Shown: positions 8,059-15,749 of the stretch, piece after piece
Numbering within the stretch: position 1 is the first letter of the stretch
Layout of the letters: each line of letters opens with the position of its first letter
DNA from: Pseudoalteromonas ostreae
GTDB taxonomy: Bacteria > Pseudomonadota > Gammaproteobacteria > Enterobacterales > Alteromonadaceae
Direction: 5' to 3'
DNA length: 64,000 bases
Assembly (NCBI RefSeq): GCF_018069805.1
Contig: NZ_JAGPYN010000004.1
Location: 124,001 to 188,000, forward strand
The notes under the pieces: generated by a model
What the model was told of the DNA's origin: nothing
Database searches by the model: none
Seen by the model: only the letters and a program-made list of their open reading frames with translations
Made by a program: the position numbers and the translations under genes

Positions 8059-10201
8059 TTAAGCACTCTCACTTTGCTGGTCTAAACCCACTAATTCACC
8101 CGCTTTTAAATGATAGACTTTGCTAGCCATATTGATGGTTTCTTGGCGATGGGCAATCATAATACGTGTGATGGGTAAATGCTGAATTTGCTCACTCATT
8201 TTAGCTTCGTTTTCTTTATCTAAATGGCTAGTTGCTTCATCCATAAATAACACACTAGGCGATTGATACAACGCTCGCGCTAATAATAACCGCTGTACTT
8301 GCCCACCGGATAAATTTGACCCCATGTCACCCACCAAGGAGTTGTAACCCATCGTCATTTTAGTAATATCATCATGAATAGCGGCATGATGGGCACACTG
8401 CTCTATTTTTAAATAATTGGGCTGTGGGTCAAAAAAGCTAATGTTATCGGCGATTGAGCCAGCTAATAATGTGTCATCTTGCATCACCGCGACTATTTGT
8501 TTGCGGTAATTTTTAAGACCAAGCTGGGTGATGTCTTTACCATCAAGGAGCACTTTACCTGAGGTTGGCTGTAACAACCCTAGCATGATTTTCATTAGCG
8601 TGGTTTTACCCGCACCTGATGGGCCAGTGATCGCAATGGAGTCACCCGCATTCAATATTAAGTTAACATTATTTAAAATGGGGATTTGGTCATCACCGTA
8701 ACTAAAGCAAATATTCTCAAGGGTAAGCTGGCCTGTTACTTTACCCTCGTTACTGCCTGTATAAACCATTTCACCGTCACGATTAGCTTCTTGTTTAGTC
8801 AGTGCAATATCAGCGATACGGTCAAGGTGCAGGCGCATCATTTTAAATTGAATTATTTGCTCTATTAAATTAGCAAAGCGGCTAGTCAGCTGGTTTTTAT
8901 AAGGCAATAAACGCCAATACCATACCCACTGACAAACTATTGCTCATCACCAGTAGTGCTGCAAAATAAATCACCAATACATTTTCAAGGCCAAATAACA
9001 GTTTATTAAATGAATCAAAACTTATATTTAATCGCCCTAAGCGGATTTCACTGTTTATTACCTCAGCATAACGGTTTTGCCAAATACCTTGACGCTGCGA
9101 TTCATTACCAAACAATTTTATGGTTTGCATGCCGCGAATGTTTTCTAAAAAGTTCGATTGTTCTTTAGCTGAATTTTGAATCATTTCTTCAGTGGCTTGA
9201 TGCAGTGGCCTGTAAAGTGCCAAACGCACTAAGGTATAAAGCGCAATCGCGCCAACAACTACTGCGGTGAGTTTTAGCGAATAGATAAGCATCATAATCA
9301 ATACGGTAATCGCCATGACGCCATCGACTAAGGTTTCTACAAACCCAGTAGTAATACGCTCTCGTATTTGCGCCAAAGAGCCAAAGCGCGACACAATATC
9401 GCCAACATGGCGCGACTCAAAATAGTTCATTGGTAGCCGTAATAAGTGCCTGAGTAAATTAACCCCCATTTGCATATTGAGTAAACTGGAGAGCCGTAAA
9501 ATCAGCCAGCTTCGTACTGCATTGGTCACCACTGAGATAATCGCAATCAGCGCAAAACCCATAGCAAGTACCGTTAATAACGATTCGTCAAAACTAATTA
9601 GTACCTCATCCACCACCCACTGCATATAATAAGGAGTCATCAAGGCAAATAGCTGCAATACCAGTGACAACGCAATTAGTTTTATTAACCCTGCTTTTAA
9701 GCCCTTCATGGTGCTCCAAAGCTGGGTAAACTTCATTCGTGCTTGCTCTTGTTTTGCTTCGAACTTACTAGTTGGTGTCAGCTCTAAACAAATACCGGTA
9801 AAGTGTTTACTGAATTCTTCGGCACTTAAACTGCGCTTACCAACAGCTGGGTCGTTAATAGCAAACTTAGCCGCGGCACCTTTACCTGATACCTTGGTCA
9901 GCACTACAAAGTGATTCATATCCCAATGTAAAATACATGGCGTTTGTAGCTTATGTACTTCATCAAGTGGGCATTGTAGCGCACGACTGGCTAGCCCTAA
10001 GCCATCACCCAACTCAATCAGCTGCTGTAAATTCATCCCCTTTAGATTCGCCGAAAAGCGCTTACGCATAGCCGGCATATCCAGCTTATGGCCGTGATAA
10101 AAGGCAACCATAGCCATAGACGCAAGGCCGCACTCAGCTATTTCGGATTGGAGAATGAGAGGGATAGGCAAACATACAGAAAAGTAGAGGTTTTTGGTCA
10201 T
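8059..10201 (-). pseudogene. C39-peptidase bacteriocin ABC exporter, broken by a single-base frameshift
   Basis: Such exporters cut the double-glycine leader from a peptide and pump the mature peptide out. The 5' frame (10201 to 8897) encodes a peptidase C39 domain with Cys24 (ECGLA), His97 (NHFVVL) and Asp117 (INDP), then the TM domain. The 3' frame (to 8059) encodes the ATPase with Walker A GPSGAGKT, signature LSGGQ and Walker B VLFMDEATSHLD. The frames join if one T is removed from the doublet at 8901-8902: AFIAL-stop becomes AFIAYKNQ, the expected sequence. Restored length is about 713 residues, normal for the family. Both halves are well conserved, so the indel is recent or a sequencing error. 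The stop of the membrane-protein gene before it is one base from its ATG. Confidence 0.88.
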
Positions 10202-10202
10202 T

Positions 10203-10334
10203 CTATTTTCTTTTTTTAAGATACGTCATTAAGCAGAGTATAAGCAAAAATAATAAACTAATTATTTTAAACTCTCCATGATCCACAAAGTATGCAATAT
10301 TAACCATAAATATAAATAAGATGAATATTTTCAT
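10203..10334 (-). CDS. 43-residue two-TM protein, candidate bacteriocin immunity protein
   Basis: This short frame starts ATGAAAATATTC after a very good ribosome site (AAAGGAGTTTC) and ends one base before the exporter ATG. The product has two hydrophobic stretches, about residues 3-17 (IFILFIFMVNIAYFV) and 24-38 (IISLLFLLILCLMTY), joined by the polar hairpin DHGEFK, and ends in a basic KKRK tail. Its size, topology and position between a double-glycine precursor and the C39 exporter are those of self-immunity proteins of small peptide bacteriocins. That role is inferred from context only; a peptide-export accessory role is also possible. Confidence 0.72.
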   Translation of the reverse strand: MKIFILFIFMVNIAYFVDHGEFKIISLLFLLILCLMTYLKKRK

Positions 10335-10360
10335 GAAACTCCTTTATTACTTGTAAAATA

Positions 10361-10382
10361 AAAGAGGGGACTTCCCCCCCCC
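10361..10382 (-). terminator. Weak hairpin plus G9 tract between precursor and immunity genes
   Basis: On the minus strand a tract of nine G runs into GGGGAAGTCCCC, a 4-bp stem, followed by TCTTTTATTTT. It sits between the precursor stop and the downstream gene and could act as an attenuator giving more precursor than immunity/exporter transcript. A G9 homopolymer is also prone to length change. Confidence 0.35.
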
Positions 10383-10396
10383 TAAAAATAAACAGT

Positions 10397-10537
10397 TTAA
10401 GGATTACTAGAATCCCCTGTAGCCCCTTCAGTCAAAGGAGCAGCTGCAATAGCTTTTCTTGATCTCCAGGCAGCTCTTATAAGCCCCAAAAAACCACCAT
10501 TTACTTCTTTAATTTCTTTTACGTTTAATTCACGCAT
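10397..10537 (-). CDS. Double-glycine bacteriocin-type precursor peptide (46 residues)
   Basis: The product opens with a textbook double-glycine leader, MRELNVKEIKEVNGG, including the acidic and spaced hydrophobic residues that C39 peptidases recognise. Cleavage after GG would free a 31-residue core beginning FLGLIRAAWRSRKAIAAA, a cationic, amphipathic-looking stretch, and ending in a Ser/Asn-rich acidic tail (TEGATGDSSNP). The core contains no cysteine, so no disulfide or lanthionine bridge is possible. GGAG stands 9 bases before the ATG. The gene lies between a HlyD-type adaptor and a C39 ABC exporter, which is the context such a precursor needs. I do not recognise the core from a named bacteriocin; a signalling peptide is the alternative. 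Confidence 0.85.
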   Translation of the reverse strand: MRELNVKEIKEVNGGFLGLIRAAWRSRKAIAAAPLTEGATGDSSNP

Positions 10538-10556
10538 AATGTTATACTCCATAAAT

Positions 10557-10581
10557 CCGATGCTTTTAGTTAAGTCATCGG
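10557..10581 (-). promoter_or_regulatory. Hairpin in the precursor leader, just upstream of its ribosome site
   Basis: CCGATG and CATCGG form a perfect 6-bp stem with a 13-base loop ending 19 bases before the precursor ATG, close to its GGAG. With the hairpin at 10593-10618 (GCTCAACCTTTA pairing with TAAAGGTGAGC, one bulge) it makes a structured 5' leader that may set stability or translation of the precursor message. Confidence 0.4.
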
Positions 10582-10592
10582 TTTGTTAATAT

Positions 10593-10618
10593 GCTCAACC
10601 TTTACTATAAAGGTGAGC
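10593..10618. promoter_or_regulatory. Second leader hairpin upstream of the precursor gene
   Basis: An 11-bp stem with one bulged base and a very short loop. No T-run follows on the minus strand, so it is not a terminator for the operon; mRNA stability or processing is a reasonable guess. Confidence 0.4.
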
Positions 10619-10626
10619 GGTTAATA

Positions 10627-10676
10627 GGCTGGCTTTAGCTGCTCGCTAAAGTTAACTAAAGCTGGCCGTCTTTTTT
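10627..10676 (+). terminator. Terminator-like hairpin oriented for plus-strand transcription
   Basis: GGCTGGCTTTAG pairs with CTAAAGCTGGCC (two G-U pairs) and is followed by GTC and six T on the plus strand, the opposite direction to all genes here. No plus-strand gene is visible upstream, so it may end an antisense transcript running across the precursor leader, or simply act as structure in the minus-strand message. A further GTTTGC/GCAAAC hairpin lies at 10680-10696. Confidence 0.5.
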
Positions 10677-10742
10677 GTTGTTTGCATTTAGCAAACCACC
10701 AAAACCTTCAAATTACTTTTCTTTAACTCACACATGCTTCAA

Positions 10743-11984
10743 TTAACTTACCCGCCCTTTTAGGCTATGCAGTGGTTCAAGTAACCATTCAATCAGTGTG
10801 CGTTGCTCGAGCATAATATCGGCCTCAAACAACATACCGCTTTTAAGTTCAAACGCTTTACCATAAGCCTGCATTTGCTGCTGACTGAGTGTTGCACGCA
10901 GGCGATATACTGGCTCTTGCAGTGCGATAGGCAAGAGTATTTCATTTGGGGTAATGAGTGCCTTATCAATCCGGCTAATTTTGCTGTTAATAAAACCAAA
11001 GCGTTGATAAGGAAAGGCATCAAAGCGCAAACGCGTATCGTTACCGAGCCGTATAAACCCTGCTGAGCGGGTAGGCAGTAGTAACTCTGCCACCAACTCG
11101 GAACCTTCAGGGATAATATGCAGTAACGGTTTAGCTTGGGTGAGTGTTTCACCCTCAACCACTTGAATACCAGTAACCGTACCGCTATTACTTGCTGTTA
11201 TCGTGTATTGATAATTGCTTTTTACTTGCGAAAGTTGATTATATATTTCGGCCTGCTGACGCTTGAGATTATTAATACGTAACCGATATTGCTGCGGCAC
11301 ATTGGCAATATTAAAGTTAATTTGGCTTAACTGGTTTTGTTGCTGCATGAGTATTCGTGCAAGATTTTGTTTTTCTTGCTTAGCGTCTAACAATGCTTGC
11401 TGTTGCTGCTCGCGCTCAACATTGGACAAAAAACCATTTTTATTAAGCTGATTAAGGTTACTTTGTTGGCGGTTAAGTAGTGCTAACTTTTCATCGGTCA
11501 GTTTAAGTTGGCTTTTTAATGCCGCAAGCTCGTTGCCCAGCGCCTGTTTTTGCGCTTGTAAGTTGAGTAATTCTTGCTGTTGCAGGGTATGGTTTTGGTG
11601 TATTTCATCGTTTAATAACTGAACCTGCGCTTCTAGCTGCTCTATTAATTGCGTACTTAAGTCAATACCTTGGCTATTACTTTGCTGCACAATAACTGTT
11701 GCCAGTGGCTGGCCTTTGGTGACCATATCCCCTTCTTGCACCATTAAACGCTCTATCATGCCACCTTGGCTGGCAAAACTTTTAACTACGCCGGTATTAG
11801 GCATTAAAAAACCGCGCACGGTTTCTTTGCGTGAGTATTCAGCGGTAAACAAGAAGGTAATAACTGCGATAGCCACACAGGCCAAAATAGTTACAGTTAA
11901 TTTTATCGATAGCGGTTGTGCGAGGGTAATCGCCCCTGTTAAACGCTCACTTTGCTGAGCGACAGCTTCCTTTCTAAATAACAT
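10743..11984 (-). CDS. HlyD-family periplasmic adaptor of the bacteriocin exporter
   Basis: The 413-residue protein has one N-terminal membrane span (about residues 29-49), a biotinyl-lipoyl-like half motif (GGMIERLMVQEGDMVTKGQPLATV), a long glutamine- and leucine-rich coiled coil (about 100-225), the second lipoyl half (ITASNSGTVTGIQVVEGETL) and a beta-barrel. This is the membrane fusion protein that links an inner-membrane ABC exporter to an outer-membrane channel, as CvaA does for colicin V. It lies upstream of the precursor and exporter in the same direction. No TolC gene is nearby, so the housekeeping TolC would be used. Confidence 0.9.
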   Translation of the reverse strand: MLFRKEAVAQQSERLTGAITLAQPLSIKLTVTILACVAIAVITFLFTAEYSRKETVRGFLMPNTGVVKSFASQGGMIERLMVQEGDMVTKGQPLATVIVQQSNSQGIDLSTQLIEQLEAQVQLLNDEIHQNHTLQQQELLNLQAQKQALGNELAALKSQLKLTDEKLALLNRQQSNLNQLNKNGFLSNVEREQQQQALLDAKQEKQNLARILMQQQNQLSQINFNIANVPQQYRLRINNLKRQQAEIYNQLSQVKSNYQYTITASNSGTVTGIQVVEGETLTQAKPLLHIIPEGSELVAELLLPTRSAGFIRLGNDTRLRFDAFPYQRFGFINSKISRIDKALITPNEILLPIALQEPVYRLRATLSQQQMQAYGKAFELKSGMLFEADIMLEQRTLIEWLLEPLHSLKGRVS

Positions 11985-12141
11985 CCCTGAACAGTTCCTG
12001 AATAAATACCGATATCAGGACACTACATCTTCAATTACAAAAAAACAACAAAAAACACAAAAAAACCTTAAAAAACAACAACAATAGCACAAAAAAAACA
12101 GCATTACGGGCAATCTTTGAGCTGCCATACTGTTATTATTG
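11985..12141 (-). other. 157-bp T-rich spacer between M50 protease and HlyD genes
   Basis: Read on the minus strand this spacer is dominated by runs of T broken by single G or A (for example TGTTGTTTTTT and GGTTTTTTTGTG). The composition is unlike the rest of the cassette. It may end the M50 transcript without a hairpin or be a bent promoter region for the adaptor gene; I see no coding potential. Confidence 0.5.
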
Positions 12142-13155
12142 TCAACTCGATAGAATTTTCATTGGCAGGCTTAAAATCGGATTTTCAGAATCAGCAAAAT
12201 GCATCATTACAGCCACATGGCCTGCAACTACCAACGCGTACATCACAGCCGAAAAACCTTGCCCGTATTTATCTAGTGGCAGTAAATGCGAATAGTGGCG
12301 GCCGCGCCATTCAAAGGCGATTTCCAGTGCACCGATAAATAAGAAAAACACTAATAGCATTAAGCCAAAGGTGTAGCTTAGCCATAAGCCAAATAACACG
12401 CCTAAAATACACATGCTTAAACCAATCCATGAACGCATTGAAAAGCTTATGCTCTTTAGAACATGGCCACCGTCGAGTGGTAAAATAGGTAATAAATTAA
12501 ACAAATTTAATAACGCACTGAGAACCGCCACACCTGCAAATATTTCCATTTCGGTGGCGTAATATAAAACTACACCCAACATCGAGGTTATTAAACCAAA
12601 CGCAGGCCCCATTAGCGATATAACTACATCTTGCCAACGAGTCGTTATTTTCTCGTCACTTACTGCCAGCCCACCAACAAATGGGATTAAATAAATACCT
12701 TTGGTTTTTATGCCAAAGTATTTCATAGCTCGCACATGACCATATTCGTGGATCACCAAACAAGCAATTAACATAAGTGCAAACTCAAAGGTAAATAACC
12801 AAGCATAACCGGCTACAGAGGCGCCAGCTAAAACAACTTTCACTACTTTGGCACTTTTAAAAATTTTAAAACCGAGCGCAAATAATCCGAGCACCCCCTG
12901 CTTAGGCTTAGTTTTTTCAATAGGCGGCAATGTCAGCTGTTGGACAAATTGATTATTAATATGCAGTGATAAGCTTTGTTCAACCACGGTACTGGTGTCT
13001 AAGCCAATCACTTGATCGTCAAGCTTAAATTCAAAATAGTTAATGCGCGGGTTATCAAAGCCAATCGCTTGTTGTTGCTGAAAAATTTTTACAATTTGTT
13101 GCCCCGCAAGCACTAAACTAAATTGTTGATCGGCGAGGGTCAGCTGTATTTGCAT
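12142..13155 (-). CDS. M50-family (site-2 protease-like) membrane metalloprotease
   Basis: A 337-residue polytopic membrane protein with the zinc motif HEYGH at residues 136-140 and the second zinc ligand in NLFNLLPILPLDGG (Asp228), the two signatures of intramembrane S2P peptidases. The first 85 residues are a soluble beta-rich domain without a signal peptide. Peptidase M50 proteins with this layout often lie beside peptide exporters and HlyD adaptors, where they may mature or sense a peptide or act as adaptor. Direction and position suggest it belongs to the bacteriocin cassette, although the 157-bp spacer leaves room for a separate transcript. Confidence 0.85.
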   Translation of the reverse strand: MQIQLTLADQQFSLVLAGQQIVKIFQQQQAIGFDNPRINYFEFKLDDQVIGLDTSTVVEQSLSLHINNQFVQQLTLPPIEKTKPKQGVLGLFALGFKIFKSAKVVKVVLAGASVAGYAWLFTFEFALMLIACLVIHEYGHVRAMKYFGIKTKGIYLIPFVGGLAVSDEKITTRWQDVVISLMGPAFGLITSMLGVVLYYATEMEIFAGVAVLSALLNLFNLLPILPLDGGHVLKSISFSMRSWIGLSMCILGVLFGLWLSYTFGLMLLVFFLFIGALEIAFEWRGRHYSHLLPLDKYGQGFSAVMYALVVAGHVAVMMHFADSENPILSLPMKILSS

Positions 13156-13302
13156 GATGTCACTTTAAAGCTTAAAAATTATATCGTTAGTATACCCATT
13201 TTTTTAGCAAAATTATGGAATATATTTTCAACCATAAAGCTGACATCTCCACTATTATCTACTACTTTTAGTTAACCAGTAGATTTTATCTCAGGGAAGA
13301 AA

Positions 13303-14523
13303 ATGACAAAGTTAGCACGTAGTATTCTGATCGTTGATGATTCAAAAGCTATTTTAGTCGTGATGCAGGCTATCTTAAGCGAGCTTAACGTAACCGAAGT
13401 AACAACCTGTTTAGATGCCCAAGACGCCCTCAATAAAGTAACAGCCACTCCATATGCTTATGATGCCGTGTTCACGGACCTTAATATGCCAGATATGGAT
13501 GGTATGGAACTTATTCGCCACCTTGGTGAGATCCAATACCCTGGCGCTATCGTCATCATTTCTGAAATGAACTCTAAAATCATTGATTTAGCAGCTGATT
13601 TAGCCCGTAAAAACAACGTACATTTAATTGGTAATATCTCCAAACCCGTGCAACTCAGCCAAGTTTATACATTACTACAAAAACTAGAGTATTTAGCGTG
13701 CCATACTGAAAAACCCACGGAACCAATTTCTGAAACGCAATTACTGCATGCGATAAGTCATAATGAGATAACCCCATTTTATCAACCAAAAGTTAACCGT
13801 ACTAATAATAAAGTTGAAAGCGTAGAAGTATTAGCCAGAATAGTGACCGCAGAACAAGGCGCTATACTTTTACCTGAGCGGTTTATTTGTGTGGCTGAAG
13901 ATTTAGATTTAATCAATCTAATTACATTTCAGTTGTTTGAAAAAGCTACGGGCGATTTTTCAGAAATAAAAGCTCGTTTAGGCTACAAACTTAAACTAGC
14001 CTTTAATCTATCGCCCTGTCAGCTAGAAGATTTAAGCTGCCCAGATAAGCTCGCTTTAATTTTACATCTTAATCAACTAACTCCGAGTGAGATTATCTTA
14101 GAGATCACCGAACAGCATGCGTTATCCAGTTCTGCACAGCTAGAAACTCTAAACCGTTTACGAATGCGCGGTTTTGGCATTTCTCTTGATGATTTTGGCA
14201 CCGGCTTTACCAATGTACAGCAATTAAAAACATTGCCTTTTACTGAAGTGAAAATAGATCGTACCTTGATCAGTAATATTGAAAGTGATTTATTTTCTCA
14301 GGTCATTGTTAGTAGCTTAGTAAATATAGCCATTCAAGATGACTTAACAATTGTCGCTGAAGGCATTGAGCGCGTTGAGGAGCTTGAATATTTAGATCGT
14401 TTTAAAGAGCATATATTAATGCAAGGCTTCTTGATCAGTCGCCCAAAAGGTAAAACTGAATTTATTCGTTGGGCGCAATCATGGCTACATATGGTGTCAT
14501 TAAATAGCCATAGCCGACGTTAA
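13303..14523 (+). CDS. Response regulator with EAL (c-di-GMP phosphodiesterase) output
   Basis: A receiver domain (about residues 8-125; acidic pair VDDS, phospho-acceptor in FTDLNMPDMDG) is followed by an EAL domain (about 145-395). The EAL signature reads EVL, keeping the catalytic Glu; other metal and catalytic residues are visible in EIILEITEQ, DDFGTGF, VKIDRTLI and VAEGIE, so phosphodiesterase activity is likely. It would lower c-di-GMP when phosphorylated or otherwise switched, affecting motility or biofilm. No partner kinase is adjacent. Its stop overlaps the convergent CBS-protein gene by 4 bases. Confidence 0.92.
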   Translation: MTKLARSILIVDDSKAILVVMQAILSELNVTEVTTCLDAQDALNKVTATPYAYDAVFTDLNMPDMDGMELIRHLGEIQYPGAIVIISEMNSKIIDLAADLARKNNVHLIGNISKPVQLSQVYTLLQKLEYLACHTEKPTEPISETQLLHAISHNEITPFYQPKVNRTNNKVESVEVLARIVTAEQGAILLPERFICVAEDLDLINLITFQLFEKATGDFSEIKARLGYKLKLAFNLSPCQLEDLSCPDKLALILHLNQLTPSEIILEITEQHALSSSAQLETLNRLRMRGFGISLDDFGTGFTNVQQLKTLPFTEVKIDRTLISNIESDLFSQVIVSSLVNIAIQDDLTIVAEGIERVEELEYLDRFKEHILMQGFLISRPKGKTEFIRWAQSWLHMVSLNSHSRR

Positions 14524-15617
14524 TGCTTGCCTTTCGGTAAGCTTTTTTCATCACTTAATAGTGTATTACTATTTGCTAAGCGCTGACGCCACCGCTGCTT
14601 TGCAACCGCTTGCATATTGGCAGATTGATCATGCTCATCAACAATTTCAAAGCCCATTAACGCCTCAATCATATCTTCGAGTGTTACGATCCCTTGCACA
14701 TCACCATACTCATCTATCACTAAACAAATATGCGTGCGCTCAGCCAATAATGTATGCAGCAAAGTAGGAACGTACAAGGTCTCTGGCACAGTATAAATAG
14801 GTTTGATCAACTTGCTGATTTTATAGTTCTCACCCAACCGATGATACGCCAACATAATATCGTTTTTATGTACAAAACCGATAATATCATCGCCATTTTT
14901 GTCATACACTAACACCCGAGAAAAAGCCACTGAGCCATGTTCCGCTAAATATTGATCAACAGTTAAATCTTTGTGCACTTTAAACAAGACGGTACGCGGG
15001 GTTAGTAATGAATCTAATTTAGCATGACGAAAATGCAATAAACTACGGATGATTTCAGATTCTTCCTGATGCAGCGCACCTGACTCTGATCCCATATCAG
15101 CCATCGCTTCTATTTCTTGGCGAATGTAATAAGCTTCATTGTAATTACGACCTAGTATACTGGTAAGCTTTTCAGCAAACCATACAAATGGTTTGAGCGC
15201 GATAACTAAGTAGCGTAGCGTTTGAGTGACTATCGGCGCAAGCGCTCGCCAGTGCTTTGCACCAAGCGTTTTAGGAATAATTTCTGAGAGCACTAACACC
15301 AATAAGGTCATTATTGCTGAGGCAATACCTACTGCGGCATCTGAAAATACCACAGCAGCTTGTGCACCTACACCAGCTGCACCGGCTGTATGAGCAATGG
15401 TATTTAACGTTAAAATAGCCGCTAACGGCTGATCAATGTTGGTTTTTAAGTGTTCAAACCGCTTTGCTAACTTTGGCTTTTTTTTACGCAGCACTGCGAC
15501 ATAACTGGGCGTGATGCTCAACAACACAGCTTCCATAATAGAGCATAAAAAAGAAATCGTGATCGCTACGACCATGTAAACGATTAATAATGTCACTGTA
15601 ACCTCTACGCTATTCAA
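14520..15617 (-). CDS. CNNM/CorC-type membrane protein with DUF21 and CBS domains
   Basis: The 365-residue protein has a DUF21 transmembrane domain with about four spans (residues 5-150, including TIAHTAGAAGVGAQAAVVF and LSEIIPKTLGAKHW) followed by a cytoplasmic CBS pair (about 205-330: LLTPRTVLFKV and THICLVIDEYGDVQGIVTLEDMIE). This layout is that of CNNM/CorB proteins linked to Mg2+ or Co2+ transport; older annotations call them hemolysins. The C-terminal CorC_HlyC transporter-associated domain of longer members is absent, which is common for this subgroup. Confidence 0.92.
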   Translation of the reverse strand: MNSVEVTVTLLIVYMVVAITISFLCSIMEAVLLSITPSYVAVLRKKKPKLAKRFEHLKTNIDQPLAAILTLNTIAHTAGAAGVGAQAAVVFSDAAVGIASAIMTLLVLVLSEIIPKTLGAKHWRALAPIVTQTLRYLVIALKPFVWFAEKLTSILGRNYNEAYYIRQEIEAMADMGSESGALHQEESEIIRSLLHFRHAKLDSLLTPRTVLFKVHKDLTVDQYLAEHGSVAFSRVLVYDKNGDDIIGFVHKNDIMLAYHRLGENYKISKLIKPIYTVPETLYVPTLLHTLLAERTHICLVIDEYGDVQGIVTLEDMIEALMGFEIVDEHDQSANMQAVAKQRWRQRLANSNTLLSDEKSLPKGKH

Positions 15618-15749
15618 AAATATACATTAGCAAGTGTCGAAGCCAACCTCAAACTCCGATGATAGATAAACTGAAATCCATCGCAGAGCGCTTTTTGCCA
15701 CCACAACCACATGCTATATTCAATTAAATTCCCTGCATCAGGCTCAACG

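Noticed and set aside
8893..8907. Programmed ribosomal frameshift in the bacteriocin exporter
   Set aside because: The needed shift is +1 at TTA-TAA, where the Leu tRNA would re-pair poorly, and no slippery heptamer or stimulatory structure is evident. A simple indel explains it better.
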